From DATCHW01 sp963806045 (GTDB taxonomy: Bacteria; Bacteroidota; Ignavibacteria; Tepidaquicellales; Tepidaquicellaceae), in the NCBI GenBank assembly GCA_963806045.1, contig CAWDWP010000010.1:1-64000 (forward strand): a stretch of 64,000 nt of DNA, in the 5' to 3' direction. Both the position numbers and the translations under genes were made by a program. Each line of letters begins with the position of its first letter. The first letter of the stretch is position 1. The notes below the pieces were generated by a model that was not told the origin of the DNA, did not search any database, and worked only from the letters and a program-made list of their open reading frames with translations. Below are positions 8,542 through 17,712 of this stretch, piece after piece.

Positions 8542-10160
8542 ATGAGAAAAATTATTGAATGTGTCCCGAACATTTCGGAAGGCAGGAATCAGGAAATTAT
8601 AAATGCTTGTGCTGAAGCAGTGCGAAAAACACCGGGAGCAAAATTTCTCGATGCAGACCCGGGTAAATCAACAAACAGGACAGTGTTCACGTTCGTAGGT
8701 GATCCTGAATCAGTGGTGGAAGCTGCATTTAATTTTGCAAAGACAGCATATGAACTGATTGATATGTCAACACATAAAGGCGAACATCCCCGAATGGGAG
8801 CAGTTGACGTTGTACCTTTTATTCCTGTTGCAGGTGTTACCATCGAAGAATGCGTGGAGTGTTCGAAGAAATTTGCAAAAAGAGTTGGTGAAGAACTGGG
8901 CGTTCCTGTTTACCTGTACGAAGAAGCTTCGACGAATCCTAAAAGAAAGATGCTAAAACAAATCCGCTCAGGTGAATATGAGGGGATTAAAGATAAAATT
9001 TATAAACCTGAATGGAAACCGGATTTTGGTCCTCAGGAATTTATCCCGAAATCAGGAGCAACTGTTACAGGAGTAAGATTCTTTCCTGATTGCATATAAT
9101 GTTAATATTCTTGGTACACGGGAACAGGCACACAGAATCGCACTGAACGTTCGTGAGCAGGGCAGAGGTGACAGCGAACCGGGAACGCTCAAAGCTGTAA
9201 AAGGCATAGGGTGGTATGTAGATGAATATAATATGGCTCAGGTTTCAATGAATCTTGATAATTATGTAATCACTCCACCGCATATTGCTTTTGAAGAATG
9301 TGTGAAAGAAGCCAAAAACATTAATGTAGCCGCCGCAGGCAGTGAACTTGTGGGACTTGATTCCACTGGAAGCTATGCTTATGGCAGCAGAGTATTACAT
9401 ACAAAAGGAAAACCTCTTTATACTCGATGAAAAGCAAAAGATAAGGCTTGTAATAGAAAGATTAGGACTTTCGTCTATTTCGCAGTTCATACCTGAAAAA
9501 CGAATCATAGAATATATGTTAGAGAGTGATTCTAATGAACCTCTTGCAGGTATGACAGTTAGAAATTTCGTCGAACTTGTTGGAGCAAGGACTTCAGCAC
9601 CGGGAGGCGGAAGTGTATCAGCACTTGTTGCATCGCTTGGAGCAGGACTCGGGGCAATGATGGGCTGGATGAGCTATGGAAGTAAAAAGTTTGAGCATCT
9701 TGATTCGAAGATGAGGAAATTTATACCTCCTCTCCATTTTGCGATGAAAGAACTTATTTCAATGATTGATGCTGATACTGATGCATTTAATGATTATATG
9801 GTCGCGATGCGTCTGCCAAAAAACACTGACGGAGAGAAGAAAATCAGAAATGATAAAATGCAGGAAGGTTTGAAAAAAGCAATTAATGTTCCAATGAAAG
9901 TAATGAAAACCGGAGATAGCTGCTGGGAGTGGATGATTCAGATGGCTAAATACGGAAATATTTCATCAAAAAGTGACCTCGAAGTCGGTGCAAAATCACT
10001 GGAAACAGGTATTTGGGGTGCTTATAAAAATGTATTAATAAATATCCCGCAGATTCAGGATGAGTCATATAAAAAAGATATTCTGACGGAAGCAGAGGCT
10101 ATATTAGAGTCTGCCAAGAAGAACCTGAATAAAGTAATTTCTGTTCTGTCAAAAAGATGA
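8542..10160 (+). CDS. ftcD: Bifunctional glutamate formiminotransferase / formiminotetrahydrofolate cyclodeaminase, two frameshifts
   Basis: The N-terminal half is glutamate formiminotransferase (IIECVPNISEGRNQEII, STNRTVFTFVGDP, THKGEHPRMGAVDVVPFIP). The C-terminal half is the cyclodeaminase (VRNFVELVGARTSAPGGGSV, then a helical bundle to about 10150). Together they pass the formimino group of formiminoglutamate to tetrahydrofolate and release ammonia, giving methenyl-THF in histidine breakdown. The sequence is split near 9085 (extra base in TTCCTG) and near 9357 (extra base in GACTTGATT). Removing one base at each restores one continuous protein. No other hut gene is in the window. Confidence 0.88.
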
Positions 10161-10192
10161 TAGGAATATATAAAAACTACATAGAAATGATT

Positions 10193-10277
10193 AGACTTTT
10201 GTAGTTTATTCTTTTTTTTCTGAATTAGCATTATTTAAAACTACAAAAGTCTGCAAAGAAATAGACTTTTGTAGTTT
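10193..10277. repeat. Cluster of 15-bp inverted repeats (three copies)
   Basis: AGACTTTTGTAGTTT at 10193-10207, its reverse complement AAACTACAAAAGTCT at 10238-10252, and AGACTTTTGTAGTTT again at 10263-10277. A degenerate partner of the first copy (AAACTACATAGA) starts near 10174. The middle and last copies form a palindrome with a 10-base spacer. The same unit forms two palindromes at 57.8-58.0 kb. It lies between ftcD and a broken lipoprotein gene. Confidence 0.8.
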
Positions 10278-10297
10278 ATTAAAAAAAACCAACGATT

Positions 10298-11181
10298 ATG
10301 AAGAAAACAGATAGACTAAATATTGTTAAACTCATCAGGCTTCTTTTATTGCCTGTACTCCTGATATCTGTCTTTTCTTATGTTGTCAATTTCAGTGGAT
10401 GTAATAATCTGAACGATTTAATTACACCGGAAGATCAGGATGTGACGGTAGAGGCTGCCTTTATGCGAGGTACTTCCGAAATATATATCCATTTGCAGTA
10501 ATGTCAATGTTTACCTGGTCTTGATTGCAAATGGTGTCACAAGTATACCCGGATTGTCCTGATGTAATGTGAATGGCTTCTTCAGGTAGGTTTACAGTGG
10601 ATTATGGCTCAGGCTGAATCTGTGATTCAATTAAAAGGTCTGGTTCATATACTGTTAGCTATTTTATCAATTCGACGGGAGATTCAATGGCGGCAACTAT
10701 AAATTTCAATAATTACAAAGTTTATAGTACAATCACGTCGGATGTGAATTATGCATCCATAACCGGAACTGAAAATATTTCCACTAAAAATTACATTGGT
10801 AGTGCATATCAGTCAAGATTCAATATTTCAAACACTATTTCAACAAACACCGGTAATTCAAAAACAGTAAGTCTAACATTAACAGTACCTAACGCTAATA
10901 TTAATAATACTCTTCCGGTATTTGGAACATTTAATATTACTGGAAGCGGTACATTATATAATGTAAATACGAATTCCTCTTATAACTATACTGCCGATCC
11001 GAGCAACCAGGTTGTGTATTCAAATGCCTGTAAACATCCTACATCCGGTAAGATTTATCTTGATAACAGCGGCAACCGGTTCTCCGCAGACTATAGCCCT
11101 AATAGCAACTGCAACGGATTGATATCAATCACCAAATTTGGAATTATAAAATATGTAAATCTTACAACTTTAGATTTTTAA
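10298..11181 (+). pseudogene. Lipoprotein, disrupted by several frameshifts
   Basis: The 5' part encodes a positively charged N-terminus, a long hydrophobic helix and a lipobox FSGC (Cys35), followed by NNLNDLITPEDQDV. The frame stops at 10501, but CSNVNVYLVLIANGVTSIPG continues in another frame. A third frame from about 10630 (YTVSYFINSTGDS) runs to 11181 as a Thr/Asn/Ser-rich beta-type domain. At least two shifts are needed and the 10560-10630 part is not fully resolved. Single-base insertions as elsewhere in the window could explain it, but true decay is not excluded. The family is not recognised. Confidence 0.5.
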
Positions 11182-11655
11182 TATTTAATATTTATCTACT
11201 TACAAAAGTAAATAATCTTAAACTGCTCTCAGAAAATATCAAAATTAAATTCTAAAATAGTAATATATCTTCATAAATTTGACATATTATTCAATTTTCA
11301 TTTCAAATTTTAAATATCGCATAAACAATAATTTGAATTAAATCAACGTTTTTAGCATTTTTAATTATTGAACGATAATTCACTAATTATAGACGAGAAA
11401 ATTTAAAAAAAATTCCGGAAATTAATTTTGATATCAAATGTTTTTAAAATATTGAACCCAGGAAATTGAGTGAAAAATTATAAAATAATGGAAAAACAAG
11501 AGATTATATTGAAAACGTTAAGTATTGATAAATCATTGTTTTATAAGCTCATTTTTTTTCAATAAGGTCTTTGATTTATGCTTTATAATTTTTATATTTA
11601 TTCACCTTTTGATTAAGGTATGTTCTTTTCAATAATATAAGAGTTAAACTTATAT
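11182..11655. other. Gene-free AT-rich interval before the rlpA leader
   Basis: About 470 bases of very AT-rich sequence between the broken lipoprotein gene and the rlpA leader. I see no coding frame with family resemblance, no repeat matching the families found elsewhere, and no clear terminator. It presumably holds the rlpA promoter, but no promoter could be assigned confidently. Confidence 0.4.
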
Positions 11656-11659
11656 TAAA

Positions 11660-11795
11660 AAAGAGAAACGCTTCAAGGTGAGGTTCGCTTTGAGCACTAA
11701 ATTAACTCGCTGTCCCTAAGTCTTAGGCTTGCTGCAAGGCAGGTGATATATTAGAAACTTTAACCGGGTATGTTAGGGACGGTTTTCTAGAACAA
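11660..11795 (+). promoter_or_regulatory. Candidate structured 5' leader of rlpA (unidentified class)
   Basis: The region is much more GC-rich than its flanks and has nested pairing. GCTTCAAG (11670) can pair with CTTTGAGC (to 11695), 7 of 8 positions. CTGTCCCTAA (11710-11719) pairs with TTAGGGACGG (11773-11782) in a 10-bp stem enclosing GCTT/AAGGC and CCGGG segments. It ends 13 bases before the rlpA ATG. The layout suggests a cis-acting RNA or riboswitch. I could not match it to TPP, cobalamin, SAM, glycine, c-di-GMP or c-di-AMP consensus sequences from memory. Confidence 0.35.
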
Positions 11796-12782
11796 ATGAA
11801 AGGACTTCAATTGGTTAAGACAAAAATCTTGACGTTTATCTTTTTTTTAACTGTACAATTTTTAATTCTTGATTTTTCAGTAGCTAAACCTGAAAATGAC
11901 GATCCGGGTGAACGGTTTGTCCAAACCGGAGCAGCATCCTGGTATGGACCGGGATTCCAGGGCAGAAAAACTGCGAGTGGCGAAATATTTGATACACATT
12001 CATTTACAGCAGCCCACAGAACCCTGCCGTTTGGAACAATTCTGAAAGTCACCAATCTAAGCAATAACAGATTTGTTATTGTTACAATCAATGACCGGGG
12101 ACCTTTTGCAAGAGGTAGAATAATCGACCTTTCAAAAGCCTCCAAAGAAGAACTTGAAATGGGTGGTCTGGCTCAGGTGAAGATTGAAGAAATCACGAAA
12201 GAAGAAGCTGAATTATTAAGAAGCGGAATTGATCCGTTTGATGTTGTAGATGATTCGTATACGGATTCATCAAAATATGCAACCTTTAGTTTATTGGATA
12301 CGCAACTAAGCGCTGACTCAAAAGTCGTTCTGCAGTTTACTTCAGAAGACGGGGAAACAAATGATTTCCAGCTCAATAAAAATGTAATGACATCGGGGAA
12401 TCTTAAAGTAAAAATAATAACCCCAAAAACTAATGAAGAAAACGAGAATTCAAATCTTTATAAGAGGATAGATAATATTGACACTCTTATCAGATTCTTC
12501 GACTTATCTAATCAACTAACGGTCGTAAACGGATATATGATAGAAGTTAACACCTTCATCGATAAATCGCTTGCAGACAGGTTAATCGGACGACTTGAAA
12601 GAGATGGTTACAAAACCATTTATTTAGAAGAGATGCTTTCAAACGATCCTGTTTCCAAAAAACAAAGCACGGCATATAAAGTCCTGGTTGGACTTTACTA
12701 TACCGAAATATCTGCTAAGAAAGATTTGACGGCTCTGCGAAAACTTAATTACCAGCCTTCAGTTGTAAAAATAGGTGATTGA
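11796..12782 (+). CDS. rlpA: RlpA family septal ring lytic transglycosylase-like lipoprotein/secreted protein
   Basis: 328 residues. A signal sequence (residues 1 to about 30, no clear lipobox) precedes a double-psi beta-barrel: GAASWYGPGFQGRKTASGE, FTAAHRTLPFGT, VTINDRGPFARGRIIDLS (about residues 45-120, with the family Asp in NDRGP). The C-terminal 85 residues (GYMIEVNTFIDKSLADRL to PSVVKIGD) have the pattern of a SPOR peptidoglycan-binding domain. RlpA cleaves or binds denuded glycan strands at the septum. It is monocistronic with its own leader and terminator. Two more SPOR proteins are encoded at 49.8-50.7 kb. Confidence 0.88.
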   Translation: MKGLQLVKTKILTFIFFLTVQFLILDFSVAKPENDDPGERFVQTGAASWYGPGFQGRKTASGEIFDTHSFTAAHRTLPFGTILKVTNLSNNRFVIVTINDRGPFARGRIIDLSKASKEELEMGGLAQVKIEEITKEEAELLRSGIDPFDVVDDSYTDSSKYATFSLLDTQLSADSKVVLQFTSEDGETNDFQLNKNVMTSGNLKVKIITPKTNEENENSNLYKRIDNIDTLIRFFDLSNQLTVVNGYMIEVNTFIDKSLADRLIGRLERDGYKTIYLEEMLSNDPVSKKQSTAYKVLVGLYYTEISAKKDLTALRKLNYQPSVVKIGD

Positions 12783-12835
12783 CTTTATGGATACGAAAAA
12801 TCAGAAATAAGAAATTACAGTTAAAAATTAGAGGA

Positions 12836-12870
12836 AAAACCCCTGGTGATAATCATCAGGGGTTTTTTTT
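12836..12870 (+). terminator. Intrinsic terminator after rlpA
   Basis: AACCCCTGGTGAT-AA-TCATCAGGGGTT followed by TTTTTT. Perfect GC-containing stem with a T-run about 55 bases after the rlpA stop. Confidence 0.88.
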
Positions 12871-12921
12871 ATGAACAAAATTAGCTTTAATATATTAATG
12901 CATTGCATAAATAACTAAATG

Positions 12922-13560
12922 CTAAACCAGTGTGAAATACTCATCTTTATCCTGTCTGTGATGACGGACGACTTCGGCTTTAACTAAATTTATCAAAGTC
13001 CTGCTTGCTCTGCGCTCGGAAATATTAGCCAGTTTTTTAAATCCCTTTACAGTAATCTTCTCATGCTCACTCAGATATTTAAGAAGAATTTTTTCTGTCT
13101 CACCTAATGTAATTTGAAGGGGTTTTGAATCCGGATTGGAATATTTAAGTATTCCTATAGTTTCTTTGGAAGCCAGGATACTCTGGTCATTATACCTGAT
13201 ATATACTTTTTTATCATCTTCAGATTCCGAAATAAGTCTTACCGGTTTATTCCTGCTTTCATTTACTGTAATTACCACAACATCTTTTTTCTTAAGATAC
13301 ACTATCTCGGTCAGGTAATCAATTTCCGGCTCGCAATAGAATCTTGCCGCTGTGTTAATCAGCTCCAGTTCTTCTTTCTCACTTTCAACTCCGACTATTT
13401 TTCTGTCATCATCAATACCGAATAAAATGTATCCTCCTTTTGTATTAGCAAAGGCAACCATTTCTTTAGCTATTTTTTCAGGGGTTGAAAATTTTCGCTT
13501 GAATTCTGTCTGTGAGTTTTCTCCGTCTTCTATCAGTTTATTCAGTTCAGTTAAATACAT
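12922..13560 (-). CDS. AlbA_2 (Schlafen-type) domain DNA-binding protein with winged helix
   Basis: 212 residues. The AlbA_2 domain covers roughly residues 14-125: SQTEFKRKFSTPEKIAKEM, then FANTKGGYILFGIDDDRKI, then NPPVR-like NKPVRLIS. The C-terminal part (about 145-205, TEKILLKYLSEHEKITV then RRASRTLINLVKAE) looks like a winged helix. Such proteins are usually called putative transcriptional regulators or ATP-dependent DNA helicase-related; a defence role is known only for distant Schlafen relatives. It precedes ruvX on the minus strand but is the last gene in that run (ruvX lies upstream by 44 bases). Confidence 0.8.
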   Translation of the reverse strand: MYLTELNKLIEDGENSQTEFKRKFSTPEKIAKEMVAFANTKGGYILFGIDDDRKIVGVESEKEELELINTAARFYCEPEIDYLTEIVYLKKKDVVVITVNESRNKPVRLISESEDDKKVYIRYNDQSILASKETIGILKYSNPDSKPLQITLGETEKILLKYLSEHEKITVKGFKKLANISERRASRTLINLVKAEVVRHHRQDKDEYFTLV

Positions 13561-13604
13561 TTGAGTCTTTGCTTAAGAAAAGTTAATGAGATGATTTTTT
13601 TTGT

Positions 13605-14045
13605 TTATGGTTTAACTCTGTCAAGATAGTCCTGCAGAATAATCTGTGCAGAAACACTATCCGTCATTCCTTTATCCTTTCTCTTTTTTTTACTCAGTCC
13701 CGAGGATATAATGTTATATTGAGCAATTTTACTTGTAAATCTTTCATCTTCGAAAACAATTTCTGCTTTTATTGAGTTGCTTTTTAAATGGTCAGAAAGT
13801 TTTTTCGAAAATTCTTCTGTGTGAATTGTTTGTTGAGTTTTTTCCGATTTAAGGTTGAGGGGATATCCGATAATTATCTTTTCGATATTTTCTCTCTTGA
13901 TAAAATCTATGATACTGTGAAAAAGATTTTTATCATTAATTATATGTTCTCTCGAAAACGAGAATCTCTTGCTTTCGTCACTCAGTGCAATACCGACTCT
14001 CTGAGAGCCGAAATCTATTGCCATATATTTCTTTCCTAAAGGCAA
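13605..14045 (-). CDS. ruvX: Putative pre-16S rRNA nuclease / Holliday junction resolvase-like YqgF
   Basis: 146 residues, the usual length. The RNase H-like fold is recognisable: MAIDFGSQRVGIALSDE with the first catalytic Asp, the middle IIIGYPLNLKSEKTQQT strand-loop, EIVFEDERFTSKIAQ carrying the family DER(F/L)T motif, and KGMTDSVSAQIILQDYLD with the last Asp. The family is implicated in 16S rRNA 5' end maturation and shares the RuvC fold. It follows hup and pgsA on the minus strand. Confidence 0.92.
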   Translation of the reverse strand: MPLGKKYMAIDFGSQRVGIALSDESKRFSFSREHIINDKNLFHSIIDFIKRENIEKIIIGYPLNLKSEKTQQTIHTEEFSKKLSDHLKSNSIKAEIVFEDERFTSKIAQYNIISSGLSKKKRKDKGMTDSVSAQIILQDYLDRVKP

Positions 14046-14066
14046 AAATTAATTTTTGAAAAAGAC

Positions 14067-14418
14067 TTAATCTTGTCCTTCCATTTTTTCCTTAAGAAAA
14101 GTTTTAAGAATTTTACCGGGTTTGAAATGCATTTTTCTTCTGCCCGGAACAAATACAAATTCTCCGGTTTTTAGATTTCTGGCTTTCGGTTTCGGACGTG
14201 TCTTTTTCACTTCGAATACACCGAAATCTCTGATTTCGATTCTTAATGATTGGATTAGCTGACATTAGCAGCTCCCGCAGTGAGTCAAATAATGAATCAA
14301 CTATCAGTTTTTTAGTTACTTTTTTACCGGATAACTTAAATTCCATTTTTTCTTCAACATCTTTTCTGGTAAGCGTTCTCACCCGTTCACCTTTATTCTG
14401 AAGTTCCTGGTTTGCCAT
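14067..14418 (-). CDS. hup: HU/IHF-family DNA-binding protein, one frameshift
   Basis: The N-terminal helices (TRKDVEEKMEFKLSGKK, VDSLFDSLRELLMSANP) read in one frame. The beta-arm and C-terminus (IRIEIRDFGVFEVKKTRP, NLKTGEFVFVPGRRKMHFKPG) read in the next. One extra base near 14243 (ATTAAGAATC instead of ATTAGAATC on the coding strand) breaks it. The repaired protein is about 116 residues, slightly longer than HU because of an N-terminal extension and a FLKEKMEGQD tail. AGGAG 9 bases upstream supports the ATG at 14418. It overlaps the end of pgsA by 26 bases. It compacts and bends DNA. Confidence 0.87.
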
Positions 14419-14966
14419 TTTTTGTTTCTCCTATAGTTTTAATAAATCTTTTTAAATATAAAATTGACGAATATAAAATTAAACCTATCGTTATTATGTA
14501 TATAAAACTCAATTGTTTATTTAAAAGTTCATGATTAATAATTGATAATAATAAAATTAACCCGATAAACAGAGCTGCCAGCCTTCCGGGGTTATTTGAC
14601 ATCAACGTAACTTTATACCTGTTTTTTATATACATACCAAATATAAGAATTAAAATATCTCTTCCAAGAACAACAATAATAAACCACAGCGGTATTAAAC
14701 CTCTGATTAATAGCATAATAGCTAAAGCCCCGATAGAAATTTTATCTACCAACGGGTCAATGATTTTACCTGTTTCAGAAACCTGATTAAATTTTCTGGC
14801 AATATATCCATCTGATAAATCCGTAATAAGCATAAATACAAACAGAGAAAATATTATTATTTTCGAACTCTCTGATATCGGAAAATAAAAAATATCCTAC
14901 GGGAATAACAGCTATCAATCTGACGATAGATAATATATTTGGTATTAAAAAAATTTCTTTATTCAT
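14393..14966 (-). CDS. pgsA: CDP-diacylglycerol--glycerol-3-phosphate 3-phosphatidyltransferase, one frameshift
   Basis: An integral membrane CDP-alcohol phosphotransferase that commits CDP-diacylglycerol to phosphatidylglycerol. The signature D-x2-DG-x2-AR-x8-G-x3-D-x3-D is intact (DLSDGYIARKF...GKIIDPLVD). The N-terminus NKEIFLIPNILSIVRLIAVI is typical (PN...T/S..R). The break lies in a run of six A on the plus strand (14887-14892). Dropping one gives GYFYFPISESSKIIIFSLF, joining both halves into a protein of about 190 residues. MNKEIF at 14966 is the likely start. pssA, psd and cdsA are also in the window. Confidence 0.87.
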
Positions 14967-15077
14967 AAAAAGCATATAAATACTGCAAAAATATATAATT
15001 AAATTTAGATATATGCAAACTAATTATTTATGAAATGACTGTTTTTTATAAATTAAAAATTATTATCTTCATTATTT

Positions 15078-16238
15078 ATGAGCATTCCTAATAAAATATA
15101 TTTCGATAATGCTGCTACAACTCCGGTTGCACCTGAAGTTATTGATTCTATGAACTCTTATTTGATAAATAAATTCGGAAATGCATCTTCAATTCATTCA
15201 TTCGGGAAAACTGCGAAAGTACTAATTGAGGATACACGTGATTTGCTGGCAGGATTTATTGGTGCTAAACCTAAAGAGATAATCTTTACAAGCGGTGGTA
15301 CAGAATCGAATAACATGGCTATTAAAGGACTGGCATTTAAGAAAATAAATTCACGGAAAAAAACATATCATTAGCTCCTCGATTGAACATTCATCCGTTT
15401 TTGAAACCTTAAATTATCTTAAAGAAAATCTGGGATTTGAAATAAGTTTTATAAAACCTGATGATAAAGGTTTATTGAGTTTATCTGATATTGAAGAAAA
15501 AATCAGGGAAGACACTATACTGATTTCAGTTATGCATTCTAATAATGAAACAGGTGTAATAAATAATCTGGCACAGATATCAGCTGTTGCCCGTTCACAC
15601 GGAATCCCTGTTCACTCGGATTCTGTACAAAGTATTGGTAAAACAAATTTCAATGTCCGGGAACTGAACCTTGATTTTGCATCTATATCAGCTCATAAAT
15701 TTTACGGACCTAAGGGTATCGGTGCACTTTATTTAAACGATAATAGTTAAAATTGATAATCTCATTCATGGTGGACCGCAGGAAAGGAATATGAGGGCAG
15801 GCACCGAGAATATTCCCGCTATCGCGGGTTTAAAAACAGCTTTGGAATTACTTATTAAAAATTATGAAAACGATATTAAACAGTATCATAAACCTAAAAT
15901 TTCATTTAGTTGATAAACTAAAAAACTATTTTAAAAATCTAATTTACATTAATACTCCCGATGAAAACTCATTACCTAATATTCTTAATTTTTCATTCGT
16001 ACCGGGAGAATTCAGTTTCGATCCTGAAATGCTTCTGATAATGCTTGATCTTCGGGGTATTGCAGTTTCGGCAGGTTCAGCTTGCACATCAGGCTCACTG
16101 AAACCTTCACGTGTTTTACTTGAACTAGGAAAAGACGAGAAAACCGCACTTTCGTCTCTCAGAATATCTTTCGGAAGAAATAATAAAATTGATGAAGTTG
16201 ATATATTTTTTAATGCTCTTAAAGAAATTGCTGTTTAA
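15078..16238 (+). CDS. iscS: Cysteine desulfurase (NifS/IscS type), three frameshifts
   Basis: A PLP enzyme that strips sulfur from cysteine for iron-sulfur clusters and thiolated tRNA. In order: YFDNAATTPVAPEV and FGNASSIHSFG; FTSGGTESNNMAIKG; SSSIEHSSV; ILISVMHSNNETGVI; HSDSVQSIGK; FASISAHKFYGPKGIGALY with the PLP lysine; HGGPQERNMRAGTENIPAIAG; and the active-site loop SAGSACTSGS with catalytic Cys. Breaks lie at an A7 run (15357-15363), near 15744 and near 15893. All three are repaired by removing one base. No iscU or iscR adjoins it. The AGSACTSG loop fits the NifS-like group I type. Confidence 0.9.
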
Positions 16239-16270
16239 TTTCACTTAATCGTAAATTTCGATTTGCGAAA

Positions 16271-17017
16271 TCAGGAAAAACTTGTTTCAGCTTTGATTTT
16301 GGGTTTTGGTGGTTTTTTTTTGAATATTATCTTTAAAATCGTAGATATGATTCCGGATAAAACATATAATATTGAAAAAAAGAACAGCGCCTCACCTTTT
16401 GTAACAGCAATTATTATTATCGCAATTAATAAAATGATAAAGATGTGAATATTTTTCCTGAAAGATTTTTTGTTGATTTTTGGCAGTGTAAAATAATTAA
16501 ACCTGCTGACCATCAAAAGAGGCAGGGAAATTGCTAGAATAAATATTAATTTGTTGCTTAAATCAATTGCGAAAATTTTATTATGATAGTAAAGTAAATA
16601 GGAACATAAAGCTATTGAAGTGATAGGAGTTGGTAATCCCTGAAATTTATCTTTGTCATGCCCGACAAGTTCAACATTAAATCTTGCAAGCCTGATAGCT
16701 GAAAAAACCATAACAAGCGATGAAAGCACTATTCCGATTCCTCCATACGGTTTAAAAAATATTGCATATAAAAGATATGAAGGAGCGGCACCGAAGGAAA
16801 TAACATCAGAAAGGGAATCAAGTTCAACTCCAAAATCGCTTGAAGTCTTAAGTAGCCGGGCGACAAATCCATCAAACAAATCGAAAAGAGTTGCATAGAT
16901 TATAAACATAGCTGCAGAATCATATTCTCCGTTCGATGCGTGTACAATTGATAAAAAACCGCAGAAAGCATTTAAAATCGTGAAGAGACTCGGTATAAAT
17001 TTTTTTGACACTAACAT
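16271..17017 (-). CDS. pssA: CDP-diacylglycerol--serine O-phosphatidyltransferase
   Basis: 248 residues with several membrane helices. The CDP-alcohol phosphotransferase signature DLFDGFVARLL...GVELDSLSD is complete near residues 45-70. The N-terminus FIPSLFTILNAFCGFLSI is typical of the bacterial/archaeal type II PssA. It condenses CDP-diacylglycerol with serine to phosphatidylserine. psd lies just upstream on the same strand with only 3 bases between genes, so the two consecutive steps to phosphatidylethanolamine are one operon. The C-terminus is Lys/Pro-rich (KKKPPKPKIK). Confidence 0.92.
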   Translation of the reverse strand: MLVSKKFIPSLFTILNAFCGFLSIVHASNGEYDSAAMFIIYATLFDLFDGFVARLLKTSSDFGVELDSLSDVISFGAAPSYLLYAIFFKPYGGIGIVLSSLVMVFSAIRLARFNVELVGHDKDKFQGLPTPITSIALCSYLLYYHNKIFAIDLSNKLIFILAISLPLLMVSRFNYFTLPKINKKSFRKNIHIFIILLIAIIIIAVTKGEALFFFSILYVLSGIISTILKIIFKKKPPKPKIKAETSFS

Positions 17018-17020
17018 TCT

Positions 17021-17683
17021 TTACAATTCTGCGATTATTGATTCACCGCCTGTAACTTTATCACCGTTTTTTACAATAATTTTTGAATCCGGTTTGACGA
17101 ATATATCAACTCTTGACCCGAATTTAATCATGCCGAATTTATCACCGCCTGATACTGACTGTTTTTCTTTTAGTTCACACACAATTCTCCGGGCAACGAA
17201 TCCTGCAATTTGTTTAAATAAGATTTTCTTATTGTTCTTTGAAACGATTCCTATCTCTGTCCTTTCATTTCTGTCTGAAGATTTATTGTCAAAAGCGACT
17301 ATATATTCTCCGTGAATATATTTATAAAAATTAATAATTCCCGATATTGGAATCCTGTTCACGTGAACATTAAGAGGGGAGAGGAATATGCTTATTTGTT
17401 TTAATCTTTCACCTTTTGAAAAAAAATTATCATTAGAATATTCTATATCATTTATCTGAACAATCTTTCCGTCTGCTGGTGACAGAACTGTGTCATCATT
17501 GATGTTGGGAGGGATTTCTCTGTTCGGGTCTCTGAAAAAATATAGTGTGAATCCGAATAAAAGTATGGATATAATAAGCAGTAAGATTTTAAGCCAGGAT
17601 ATATTTATAAAATATGCTGCAGCATCTATTATCAAAGTAATTGATAATACTCTTAATATTACATCTTTTCCGTATGTGGTCAA
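17021..17683 (-). CDS. psd: Phosphatidylserine decarboxylase proenzyme
   Basis: 220 residues, the short form found in many Bacteroidota and Archaea. Two hydrophobic helices (about residues 10-50) precede FRDPNREIPPN, DTVLSPADGKIVQI and ISIFLSPLNVHVNRIPISG, the conserved catalytic core. The self-cleavage site that makes the pyruvoyl group is the Gly-Ser of IKFGSRVDIF. It converts phosphatidylserine to phosphatidylethanolamine. It is the first gene of the psd-pssA pair. Confidence 0.93.
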   Translation of the reverse strand: MTTYGKDVILRVLSITLIIDAAAYFINISWLKILLLIISILLFGFTLYFFRDPNREIPPNINDDTVLSPADGKIVQINDIEYSNDNFFSKGERLKQISIFLSPLNVHVNRIPISGIINFYKYIHGEYIVAFDNKSSDRNERTEIGIVSKNNKKILFKQIAGFVARRIVCELKEKQSVSGGDKFGMIKFGSRVDIFVKPDSKIIVKNGDKVTGGESIIAEL

Positions 17684-17712
17684 ATTAAAACTTTTAAATA
17701 AACGAAAATAAA

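Noticed and set aside
11710..11782. SRP (4.5S) RNA or 6S RNA
   Set aside because: GCAAGGCAG resembles part of SRP RNA, but the invariant GGAAG...AGCAG tetraloop region is missing; the 6S fold does not fit either.
11660..11795. c-di-AMP (ydaO) riboswitch
   Set aside because: Genomic context would fit, but the conserved CAGCTAACCTC and GGGTGAATC blocks are not present on either strand.
12922..13560. Schlafen/AlbA_2 protein as part of a defence island
   Set aside because: Neighbours are rlpA and ruvX; there is no nuclease, helicase or mobile gene beside it.
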